The translations under genes and the position numbers were made by a program. From CAWAQA01 sp963784065 (GTDB lineage Bacteria; Acidobacteriota; Vicinamibacteria; Vicinamibacterales; UBA2999), in the NCBI GenBank assembly GCA_963784065.1, contig CAWAQA010000003.1, forward strand, positions 434,001-498,000: a DNA stretch of 64,000 nt. Reading direction: 5' to 3'. How positions within the stretch are numbered: the first letter of the stretch is position 1; every line of letters begins with the position of its first letter. Below are positions 47,737 through 55,131 of the stretch, piece by piece. The notes under the pieces are model-generated. The model saw nothing but the letters and a program-made list of their open reading frames with translations, was not told the origin of the DNA and made no database searches.

Positions 47737-48126
47737 ATGCATCCAGACCTGACCTCGATCCACGGAATTGACGAGCTCGATCGCGCCCTCGTGGAGTCCA
47801 GCCATCGTCCGTTGCTGCTGTTCAAGCACAGTTATTCGTGCGGCGTCAGTGCCGAGGCCCTGGATGAGTTGCTCGCCCATCTGGAAGAGAAGCGTGACGA
47901 CGCGCGCTACGCCATGGTGACCGTACAGACGCATCGCGAGGTGTCGAACGCGATCGCGGCCAAGCTCGGCGTTCGTCACGAGACGCCCCAGGCGCTCCTC
48001 GTACGCCACGGCCGCGTCGTCTGGTCGGCCTCGCACTTCCGCGTCAACGCGGATGCGCTGGGGAAAGCGCTCGCCCAAGGGCCTGCGCTGCCACCCACGC
48101 CGACGACCAGGCCCACTGAAAATTGA
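47737..48126 (+). CDS. brxC: Monothiol bacilliredoxin (BrxC/YtxJ family)
   Basis: 129 residues from ATG 47737. A thioredoxin-fold segment (RPLLLFKHSYSCGVSAEALD) carries the single active-site Cys of the YtxJ/BrxC family, with ETPQALLVRHGRVVWSASHF near the C-terminus. These proteins remove bacillithiol or related thiols from mixed disulfides in the cytosol. Note that the family partner low-molecular-weight thiol in this organism is unknown. The tail past HFRVNADALGKALA (about 20 residues) may be read-through, and the last 83 bp overlap the opposite-strand flavoprotein gene. Confidence 0.85.
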   Translation: MHPDLTSIHGIDELDRALVESSHRPLLLFKHSYSCGVSAEALDELLAHLEEKRDDARYAMVTVQTHREVSNAIAAKLGVRHETPQALLVRHGRVVWSASHFRVNADALGKALAQGPALPPTPTTRPTEN

Positions 48127-49369
48127 ACCCGCCGAGACGTCCGTCGACGTCGAGAATCTCTCCCACGAAAAACAGGCGCGGGCAGATGCGCGATTCCATG
48201 CGCGCCGGATCGATTTCCTCGAGCGGGACGCCGCCAGACGTCACCTCCGCAAAGTTGTAGCCGCGGCTGTCGCGGACGTCGAGACGCGTCTCGAGCAGCC
48301 TGCGCACGAGCCGACGGCGATCGTCGCGTGGCAGGTGCGCCAGTGTGACGTCGCCGGCCAGGCCGGCCTGCGCGATCCACGCCTCTCCCACGGCGCCCGG
48401 TACCCGTGTCGAGAGAACGGTCGCCACCATCGCTCGCGGGCGCATGCGCTCCTGCTCGAGGAACCACTGCTCGAGCGTTTCGAACGTCTCTCCAGGACAG
48501 ACATTCAACGACACCTTGACCGATTGCGCACGTAGCCGCGCCTGGTGCCAGTGCCTCGACGCATTGAGCGCCACTGGTCCGCTGATCCCGAAATGCGTCC
48601 ACAACATCGGGCCCTCGAGGCGAACGTCCGCAAGCGGCGCCCCGTGTGTGTCGCCCGCGGTTCCGTCGCTGCGAACGGTCAGCGCCACGAGATGCGAGAC
48701 TCCCGACAAGCCGGCGTGGATCGTTCCGTTCAGCACGAGCGGCGCCAGCGCCGGCGTCGTGTCGACGTAGCCGTGGCCGAGGCCTCTCGCGAGGCCGTAC
48801 CCGAACCCGTCGCTGCCGGTCTTCGGCAGCGACCGTCCTCCCGTCGCGAGGACAACAGCGCGCGCGAAGTATTCGCTGTTCCCCGCCGTGCGCACGACGA
48901 ACCCGCCGTCCTCGCGATCGACGCTGACGACGCGCTCGTCGACGCGGATCTCGGCGCCGCTGCGCGCCGCCTCCGCCAGCAGTGCGTCGAGAACCGTTCG
49001 CGCGCGGTTGCTGTCCGGGAACAGCTTGCCGTCCTCTTCCTCGTGCAGCGCCACACCGAGCTGCTCGAAGAATGCCGCGGCACGCTCTGCGGGAAATGCG
49101 CGCAGGACGTTGCGGATCGTGCGCGACGGGCCGCCCCAGAAGTCGCGTTCGGTCACGATGCGGTTCGTCACGTTGCAGCGCGTACCTCCGCTGACGAGGA
49201 TCTTCGCGCCGACCCGCCGCGCCCCGTCGACGCAAACGACACGCGCCTGCCGAATGGCGCGGGCGGTGAACACAGCTGTGGCAAGGCCGGCCGCGCCCCC
49301 GCCAACAATCACGACGTCTGCGGTTTCAACCGTTGGGCTCACGGAATACGGCCGCGCTGAGAGAGGCAC
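48044..49369 (-). CDS. HI0933-type FAD-dependent oxidoreductase
   Basis: 441 residues, intact. The dinucleotide-binding N-terminus (ADVVIVGGGAAGLATAVFTA) is followed by the family signature VSGGTRCNVTN, ATGGRSLPKTGSDGFGYGLA, LAPLVLNG, WTHFGISGPVALNASRHW and the C-terminal GEILDVDGRLGGFNFQWAWS. These are flavoproteins of the HI0933/YhiN family (BaiN-like), whose substrate is not established. The start is GTG 49369; a shorter start at a GTG ten codons in is possible. Confidence 0.92.
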   Translation of the reverse strand: MPLSARPYSVSPTVETADVVIVGGGAAGLATAVFTARAIRQARVVCVDGARRVGAKILVSGGTRCNVTNRIVTERDFWGGPSRTIRNVLRAFPAERAAAFFEQLGVALHEEEDGKLFPDSNRARTVLDALLAEAARSGAEIRVDERVVSVDREDGGFVVRTAGNSEYFARAVVLATGGRSLPKTGSDGFGYGLARGLGHGYVDTTPALAPLVLNGTIHAGLSGVSHLVALTVRSDGTAGDTHGAPLADVRLEGPMLWTHFGISGPVALNASRHWHQARLRAQSVKVSLNVCPGETFETLEQWFLEQERMRPRAMVATVLSTRVPGAVGEAWIAQAGLAGDVTLAHLPRDDRRRLVRRLLETRLDVRDSRGYNFAEVTSGGVPLEEIDPARMESRICPRLFFVGEILDVDGRLGGFNFQWAWSSAWVAAQALGRALSPAHPR

Positions 49370-49479
49370 ACAAGATGCACCTTATCTTGTCGCGGGCGCG
49401 CCATACGCGAGGCGCCACATGCCCGCGCGCTTCCGGTTGACATCGGGAGCCACGTGAGTGCGAACCGAGGAGGACACGA

Positions 49480-50335
49480 ATGAAACGCGTGACATCGATA
49501 GCGACCGCCTGTGCAGCCGCGGTAGTCCTGGCCGTGGGCGCGAGTGCAGGAGCGCAGGACCTCAACACGCAGGAGAAGACTTTCCTGACGTTCAGCAATT
49601 CCGTCGAGCTCCCAGGCATCACCTTGCCGGCCGGCACGTACACGTTCAAGCTCGCCGACACGCAGAGCCGTAACGTCGTGCAGGTGCTCAGCCAGGACGA
49701 GAAGCAGATTCACGGGCAGTTCCTGTTCATCCCGGCGGAGCGCATGAACGTCACCGGTGAAACGGTGATCACCTTCCGCGAGACCCGCGAGGGCGCGACG
49801 CCGGCGGTGCAGTACCTGGTACTACCCGGGAGAGAAGATCGGCAAGGAGTTCATTTATCCCAAGGATCAGGCGACCGCGATCTCGGCTCGCACCGGCGCG
49901 ACGGTGATGACCGAGGGGGGCCCGATCAGCGCGAATTCGACCGCGAGTTCGACCAACTCGCAGGGACAGGTGACGGAGTGGCAGCGTGAGCAGACCACTG
50001 CGTCCGCGTCCGATACGCAGGTCCAGGGTGCGTCGGGCGTTTCGCAGGACACCGCGCCGTCCAATGTGGCGGCCGCAGCCGAGCCCGCCGCCGAACCCGC
50101 AGCGCCCGCAGCGCCCGAGCCGGCGGCAACCGTCGCCGCAGCCGAGCCTGCGCCCGCGCCTGCTGCTGACGTCGAGCCGGCGCCCGTTGGCACCAGCGGC
50201 GTGCAGGACGCGCGGCCCGAGTCCGTCGAGGCGCGCGCAGAGCTGCCCCGTACGGCGAGCCCGCTCGCTCTCAGCGGTCTGATCGGATTGCTCTCGCTGG
50301 CTGGCGCGATGGGCCTGCGAGCGTTTCGCGGCTAA
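49480..50335 (+). CDS. Exported protein with Pro/Ala linker and C-terminal LPRTA sorting-type signal (one frameshift)
   Basis: About 284 residues. A signal peptide (SIATACAAAVVLAVGASAGA) precedes a beta domain (FLTFSNSVELPGITLPAGTY, DEKQIHGQFLFIPAERMNV) and, after one extra base near 49820, YYPGEKIGKEFIYPKDQATA. A Ser/Thr/Gln-rich stretch is followed by a long Pro/Ala linker (about 50065-50190). The C-terminus has ELPRTASPLAL, a hydrophobic helix (SGLIGLLSLAGAMGL) and a basic end RAFRG: the three parts of a sortase sorting signal (LPxTA at 50243-50257). A sortase gene lies 1 kb downstream on the same strand. Confidence 0.75.
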
Positions 50336-50413
50336 GACGTTGTTGTATCCTCGACCGCACGAAGGGTCGCCCGCCGCGGCGGGCGACCCGTTCGTGTGTC
50401 AGGAGAGCGACCG

Positions 50414-51358
50414 ATGATGCGATCGGCTGTGCTGCGGCTGTTTCTCACCGTCGCGGTCTGCGCCGCCGCGCCGCTCGCCGCGGGCGCACAGGACGCGAAG
50501 CCCGGTGGCCAGGTGTTCCGCGCGCATTCGGACCTGGTCGTTCTGCACGTCAACGTCTTCGACGGACGTTCCGACGCGGTGCCCGACCTGCCGCAAGACG
50601 CCTTCTCCATCGTCGAAGATGGAAAGCCACAGCAGATCTCGCTCTTCAACAGCGCCGATGTGCCTGTCTCTGTAGGCCTCGTCGTGGACAACAGCGGCAG
50701 CATGATCGCGCGCCAGAAAATGGTCGTTGCCGGTGGGCTGGCGTTCGCGGATGCGAGCCAGCCCGAGGACGAGCTGTTCGTCATCGTCTTCAACGAGAAC
50801 GTGCGCTTTGGCTTTCCGCCGACCGTCCCGTTCACGCACAACAAGATAATGGTCCAGGGCGCCCTGTCGCGGTTTGCGCCCGGGGGCAAGACGGCCCTGC
50901 ACGACGCCGTCGTCGCAGCCATCGACCACCTCGAGAACGCGACACACCAGAAGCGCGTGCTGATCGTGCTCTCAGACGGCGAAGACAATGCGAGCCGGCT
51001 GTCGCGGAACGACATGCTCGACAAGGCTGCCCGAAGCAACACGATCATCTACACCGTGTCGAGCGCGACCGCGGGACAGATGGGCGATGACGGCGATGCC
51101 AGGGTGCTGCGCAAGCTTGCCGACGCGTCCGGCGGCATCGCCTACTTTCCGGAAGCCGACCGCGACGTCGTCGCCGCCTTCGCGGAGATTGCGGACAACG
51201 TCAGGCGCGGATACGCCCTCGGCTACGAACCTTCCAATACCAACCACGACGGCGGCTTCCGGCGCGTGCAGGTACGGGTGCGAGCACCCGGCCGCAGGAA
51301 CCTGACCGTTCGAGCACGCGATGGATACCTGGCGTCCGATCACCCCGGCACCCGCTGA
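50414..51358 (+). CDS. Exported VWFA-domain protein with intact MIDAS
   Basis: 314 residues from ATG 50414 (AGGAG 9 nt upstream). A signal peptide (FLTVAVCAAAPLAAGAQ), then FRAHSDLVVLHVNVFDGRSD and FSIVEDGKPQQISLFNSADV. The VWA domain carries DNSGSM (the DxSxS metal site), FNENVRFGF, GGKTALHDAVVAAIDHL and VLIVLSDGEDNASRL. The C-terminus is RRGYALGYEPSNTNHDGGFR, typical of Acidobacterial VWFA proteins. It is smaller than the one at 17820 and has a functional-looking metal site. It is 78 bp downstream of the LPRTA protein gene and overlaps the sortase gene by 38 bp. Confidence 0.85.
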   Translation: MMRSAVLRLFLTVAVCAAAPLAAGAQDAKPGGQVFRAHSDLVVLHVNVFDGRSDAVPDLPQDAFSIVEDGKPQQISLFNSADVPVSVGLVVDNSGSMIARQKMVVAGGLAFADASQPEDELFVIVFNENVRFGFPPTVPFTHNKIMVQGALSRFAPGGKTALHDAVVAAIDHLENATHQKRVLIVLSDGEDNASRLSRNDMLDKAARSNTIIYTVSSATAGQMGDDGDARVLRKLADASGGIAYFPEADRDVVAAFAEIADNVRRGYALGYEPSNTNHDGGFRRVQVRVRAPGRRNLTVRARDGYLASDHPGTR

Positions 51359-51996
51359 CAGCGGCCCGCTGCCGCCGCACGCGCCGGGAAAGCATCGGCG
51401 GAGCGTTCTCGTCTGGCTCGAGCGCATGCTGCTCGTCATCGCCATCGCCTCGTCTCGGCTACTTCACATACGTGTCAGCTGAGTCGTATCTCTACCAGCG
51501 GTACGAGAACCGTGAGCTCGACGCGATTCTCGCGAGCGCTCCCGAGCGCGCCGCACGCGACGACGCCGCAGCGCGGCCGCGGCCTCGTCCCGCGAAGGGC
51601 GAGATGATTGGCCGCGTCGAGATTCCACGCCTCGGCGTCTCGGTCGTCGTCCGCGCGGGCAGCGACGCGCGCACGCTGCAGCTCGCGGTCGGCCACATCG
51701 GCGGCACGGCACTGCCCGGCGAATCGGGCAACGTCGGGCTCGCGGGACATCGCGACACGTTCTTCCGCCGTCTCCAGGACATCAGGCCCGACGACGAGAT
51801 CCGCGTGGCGACGCCGCACGGCGTCTTCACCTACCGCGTGGAACGCACGGTGGTCGTGCAGCCGGAGGATGTGTGGGTGCTCGATCCGACCGACGCGCCG
51901 AGCCTCACCCTGGTGACGTGCTACCCGTTCACCTACCTCGGCTCCGCCCCCCAGCGCTTCATCGTCCGCGCCTCTCTTCAACCTGCCCGGGTGTGA
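51321..51996 (+). CDS. Sortase (class D-like; one frameshift)
   Basis: About 224 residues from ATG 51321, inside the end of the VWFA gene. A Pro-rich N-terminus precedes a membrane anchor (VLVWLERMLLVIAIA, then LGYFTYVSAE after one extra base near 51453) and the sortase beta barrel: GRVEIPRLGVSVVV, VGHIGGTALPGESGNVGLAG. The catalytic residues are His143 (LAGHRDTFF), Cys200 (SLTLVTCYPF) and Arg212 (APQRFIVRA). It would cleave an LPxT-type signal and transpeptidate the product. The LPRTA-tailed protein upstream is the obvious substrate. Sortases of Gram-negative Acidobacteriota are barely studied. Confidence 0.85.
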
Positions 51997-52033
51997 AATC
52001 GGTCCTCACCTCGGCTTTTTGCTGCCGCTAAGC

Positions 52034-52062
52034 TTCAGCGAATCAACGAGTTAGTCTATAAT
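52034..52062 (+). promoter_or_regulatory. Promoter upstream of parA (TTCAGC-17-TATAAT)
   Basis: Perfect -10 TATAAT (52057-52062), spaced by exactly 17 bp from a weak -35 TTCAGC (52034-52039). Confidence 0.65.
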
Positions 52063-52111
52063 GCGGAATTAAATCCGCAACTGCCCTGCATCGGGCGGTG
52101 CGCTCCGCCCG
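52063..52111 (+). promoter_or_regulatory. Two hairpins between promoter and parA start
   Basis: GCGGA-ATTAAA-TCCGC (52063-52078), and CGGGCGG-TGCGCT-CCGCCCG (52092-52111), which ends directly at the ATG. No ribosome binding site is free, so translation may be gated by the second hairpin. Confidence 0.5.
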
Positions 52112-52882
52112 ATGATCATTGCGGTCTACAACCCCAAAGGTGGCGTAGGCAAGACGACCACCGCCGTCAATACCGCGGCCGTCCTCGCCGGAACCGGGCG
52201 ATCAGTCCTGCTGGTCGATCTCGAAGCGGACGTGAACTCGTCGATCTCGCTCGGCGTCAGGCCGACGGACGTGCGCCCGTCCATCGCCGATCTGTTGTTA
52301 CGCCAACGCCAGCCGGTGGACGCGGTCCGGCGTGTCGACGCCATTCCCAACCTGCACTTGATCACAGGGGCGCCGGAGCTGGCGCAAATGGACATCGCGC
52401 TGCGCAACGTCAGGCAGCCGGAGCGGCGCCTCGCGGACGTCATCCGCCCGCTGTCGCGATCGTTCGATGTCATCGTGATCGACGCGCCGGCCGGCTTTTC
52501 GGTGTTGTCGCTGAGCGTTCCGGCGGTGGCCGAGCACCTCATCGTGCCCGTTCGCGCCGAGTATCTGTCGCTCGAGTCGCTTGCCCATTTCCTGCAGTGG
52601 TATCGCGATCGGCGCGCGTCGCGCAAGGCGATGGCCGCGATCTCGGGAATCCTGCTGACGATGGTCGATTACCGCCGGCAGGCGACGCGGGAGATCGTCG
52701 ACATCATCCGCATGCACAATCGCCGCGGCGTCTTCAAGACGGAGATCCCGCAGGATCCGCGCGCCGCCGAAGCGCCGTCACACGGCATTCCAGTCGTGGA
52801 GTATTCACGATCGCGTGCGGCGACGGCGTACCACCAGCTCGTAAGGGAACTCGAACGACGAATTGCCCGCGTATCGCGCTGA
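52112..52882 (+). CDS. ParA-family ATPase
   Basis: 256 residues from ATG 52112. Deviant Walker A KGGVGKTTTAVN at the N-terminus, then LLVDLEADVNSSISLGVR (Walker A'-type Asp) and VIVIDAPAGFSVLSLSVPAV (switch), ending RAATAYHQLVRELERRIARV. These are the features of ParA/Soj partition or localisation ATPases, which bind DNA or the membrane as ATP dimers. It is followed by a small DNA-binding-like gene, the layout of plasmid and chromosomal segregation cassettes, but no parS site or plasmid gene is visible. Confidence 0.9.
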   Translation: MIIAVYNPKGGVGKTTTAVNTAAVLAGTGRSVLLVDLEADVNSSISLGVRPTDVRPSIADLLLRQRQPVDAVRRVDAIPNLHLITGAPELAQMDIALRNVRQPERRLADVIRPLSRSFDVIVIDAPAGFSVLSLSVPAVAEHLIVPVRAEYLSLESLAHFLQWYRDRRASRKAMAAISGILLTMVDYRRQATREIVDIIRMHNRRGVFKTEIPQDPRAAEAPSHGIPVVEYSRSRAATAYHQLVRELERRIARVSR

Positions 52883-53028
52883 CGCGCGGGCTTGCAACGG
52901 CCGCGGTAGCTGCTTTAGGATTGACCGCGTTCTGTTCCTGACCCCAGAGATTAATTACGTAACAATTGAAATGCATCCTGGTCGGACCCGCCAGCAATGA
53001 GGGCAGAGGGATGATAACGCCACGACCC

Positions 53029-53367
53029 ATGGCTAAATCGAAGCGAATCGGCAAGAGCGGTGACGACATCTTCGTTCCACGTGTCGAGGGCAGCGACGCC
53101 GACCGGCCGAAGAAGCGCGGCCGGCGCCCCTCGCACACGGAGCACTGGACGAAAGTCACGGTGGTCCTCTTCGATCGGCAGATCGTCTTCCTCGATCGGC
53201 TTGGCGCCGACATCCGCGCGGCAAGCGGCGTCGCCATCAGCCGCGCGCACGTGATTCGCGCGCTCATCGACGCGCTCAGCGAGTCCGACCTCGATCTGAC
53301 CGGCACGCGCTCGGAAGCCGACCTCAAGGCGATCCTCACCGCGCGTCTCGGCCGCTACAGGGTGTAG
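53029..53367 (+). CDS. Ribbon-helix-helix-like small DNA-binding protein (possible ParB/regulator partner of ParA)
   Basis: 112 residues from ATG 53029 (ATG 53011 also in frame). The basic N-terminus (SKRIGKSGDDIFVPRVEG, DRPKKRGRRPSHTEHWTKV) leads into TVVLFDRQIVFLDRLGADIR and SRAHVIRALIDALSESDLDL, a strand-helix-helix layout like CopG/ParG proteins. It is separated from parA by 146 bp that includes the 8-bp palindrome TTACGTAA. It may autoregulate and load ParA. The stop is immediately followed, in the same frame, by permease-like sequence. Confidence 0.6.
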   Translation: MAKSKRIGKSGDDIFVPRVEGSDADRPKKRGRRPSHTEHWTKVTVVLFDRQIVFLDRLGADIRAASGVAISRAHVIRALIDALSESDLDLTGTRSEADLKAILTARLGRYRV

Positions 53368-53415
53368 CTCACGCGCGGCGCCGACATCATCGGCGGCATC
53401 ACCACGTTCTTCACG

Positions 53416-54634
53416 ATGTCCTACATCGTGGTGGTGAACCCTTCCATCCTCGCCTCGCCCGGAACGGGCATGGCGTTCTCCGGCGTGCTCACCGCCACCG
53501 TGCTCGTCGCCTTCAGCATGACGCTGCTGATGGGGCTCTACGCGAAACTGCCGTTCGCGGTCGCTCCGGGCATGGGCCTGAACGCCTTCTTCGCCTACAC
53601 CGTCATCATCGGGAACGGCGTGCCGTGGCAGACGGCGCTCGGCATCGTGTTCTGGGCGGGCGTCCTCTTTCTCGTCGTCTCCGTGACGCCGCTGCGCGAG
53701 CAGATCGCGACGTCGATCCCGCCCGGATTGCGCCTCGCGGCCGCCGCCGGCATCGGGCTCCTCCTGACTTTCATCGGCCTGCGCAACGCCGGGCTCATCG
53801 AAGGCGATCCCGTGACGCTCGTTCGCCTCGGCACGCTGGACCACCGGGCGGCGTTCCTCCTCGCCGGCGTGATCGTGGCGGTGGCGCTGATGCGGCGGAA
53901 GAATCCGCTGGCATTCCTGGCCGCGATCTTCGGCGTGACCGCGATCGCGTGGACGCTCGGATACGCCGCGGCGCCGCAGCAGATCCTCGGGCCGCCGGAC
54001 TTCTCGTCGGTGTTCCTGCAGCTCGACATCCGTGGTGCGCTGCGGCTGGCGCTCGTGCCCGCCATGATCGCGATCATGTTCACGGACCTGTTCGACTCGC
54101 TGTCGACGTTCATCGGCGTGGCGAAGGCCGCAGGACTGACCGATCCTGATGGCCGTCCGATCAACCTGCGGCGCGGACTGATCGTCGATGCCTGTGCGAC
54201 GCTCGGTGCCGGGCTCGCGGGCACCTCACCAGGGACCGCCTACGTGGAAAGCATCGCCGGCATCCGCATGGGCGGGCGCACCGGCATGACGTCGGTCGTG
54301 ACGGCGCTCTGCTTCCTGCCCTGTTTCTTCATCGCGCCGCTGGCCGCCGCCGTGCCCGCCTATGCTACGGCTCCCGTGCTGGTACCTGGTCGGCGTGGCG
54401 ATGTTCCAGGCAGTGGCCGAGATCGACTTCGGCAGCATCGAGGACTCGCTGCCGCCGTTTGTGACGCTGGTGCTCATCCCCCTGACGTTCTCCATCACGC
54501 AGGGGATCCTGTGGGGCTTCATCCTTCACGCGGTGCTTTACACGGTCGCCGGACGCGCGAAGCAGTTGCCCCCGATGCTGTGGACGCTCGCGGCGATTTC
54601 CGTCGGCCTGTTGCTCCTCGAGAGCCGGGCCTAG
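53416..54634 (+). CDS. NCS2-family purine permease, AzgA-like (5' end abnormal; one frameshift)
   Basis: About 405 residues from the first ATG in frame (53416). Many membrane helices with family landmarks PFAVAPGMGLNAFFAYTVII, FTDLFDSLSTFIGVAKAAGL and AGTSPGTAYVESIAGIRMGG. After one extra base near 54370 it continues WYLVGVAMFQAVAEIDF. Conserved family residues (LTRGADIIGGITTFF, matching the usual EIIAGLTTFLTM start region) extend upstream in the same frame to 53368, right behind the stop codon of the previous gene, with no start codon. Either the 5' end was lost or the stop is a sequence error. It would import hypoxanthine, gu anine or adenine with protons. Confidence 0.8.
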
Positions 54635-54658
54635 GTGGCGGGCCCCTTCTATCGAAGG

Positions 54659-54835
54659 CTATTCGGGCCGGGCGTGTTCGCGGCCCGGCATGATGACGAC
54701 CTGGTCCGGCTGGTGGTCGGGCCGGGCACAGGCGTCGCCGCGGCTCAGGATTCTGCCGACGACCCTGCCGAGAAAGTCGCGGTACGTGGATACAGCGCAT
54801 CCGCAGCTCAAGGTCTTCTGCTCCTCTTCCGCCAT
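54659..54835 (-). CDS. 58-residue conserved small protein with CGC motif
   Basis: ATG 54835 to TAG 54659, too short for most gene callers but protein-like: MAEEEQKTLSCGCAVSTYRD, FLGRVVGRILSRGDACARPD and the end VVIMPGREHARPE. Three cysteines (CGC and DAC) suggest a small metal- or redox-active fold. TAGAAT lies 6 bp before the ATG on the minus strand. The function is unknown. Confidence 0.6.
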   Translation of the reverse strand: MAEEEQKTLSCGCAVSTYRDFLGRVVGRILSRGDACARPDHQPDQVVIMPGREHARPE

Positions 54836-54841
54836 GCCGAC

Positions 54842-54892
54842 ATTCTACCGGCGCACGTCGAGTCGCCCCGGCGTCCGGGCCCAGAGTACACT
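54842..54892. promoter_or_regulatory. Divergent pair of -10 elements
   Basis: Minus-strand TAGAAT (54842-54847), 6 bp before ATG 54835; plus-strand TACACT (54887-54892), 7 bp before ATG 54900. Both genes appear leaderless. Confidence 0.6.
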
Positions 54893-54899
54893 GACCGTG

Positions 54900-55115
54900 A
54901 TGGCCGATGATGACCCGACCGTCCTGTGGCGCATGACGCGCGGCCGTTCGAGCGCGCATGCCACGATCATTCCCGGACCGTCGCAGACGACCATCACCTG
55001 GTTCTTCGACGGGGTCATGGACCGGATCGAGAACTACGACACGGTCGCCCTGGCGCTGGCGCGCGCCGATGACATCAAGGGTGTATTGCTGCGGGACGGC
55101 TGGACCGAGGCGTAA
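54900..55115 (+). CDS. Small hypothetical protein
   Basis: 71 residues from ATG 54900: MADDDPTVLWRMTRGRSSAH, then IIPGPSQTTITWFFDGVMDR and a charged C-terminal helix. It has a regular amphipathic layout and G/C-rich third positions, so it is likely real, but it belongs to no recognised family. A TACACT -10 lies 7 bp upstream. ispG follows 16 bp later on the same strand but has its own -10. Confidence 0.5.
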   Translation: MADDDPTVLWRMTRGRSSAHATIIPGPSQTTITWFFDGVMDRIENYDTVALALARADDIKGVLLRDGWTEA

Positions 55116-55118
55116 AGG

Positions 55119-55124
55119 TAGAAT
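55119..55124 (+). promoter_or_regulatory. -10 element TAGAAT, 7 bp before the ispG start
   Basis: TAGAAT, 7 nt, ATG 55132; no ribosome binding site. A clear leaderless arrangement for an essential gene. Confidence 0.6.
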
Positions 55125-55131
55125 TGAGCCA

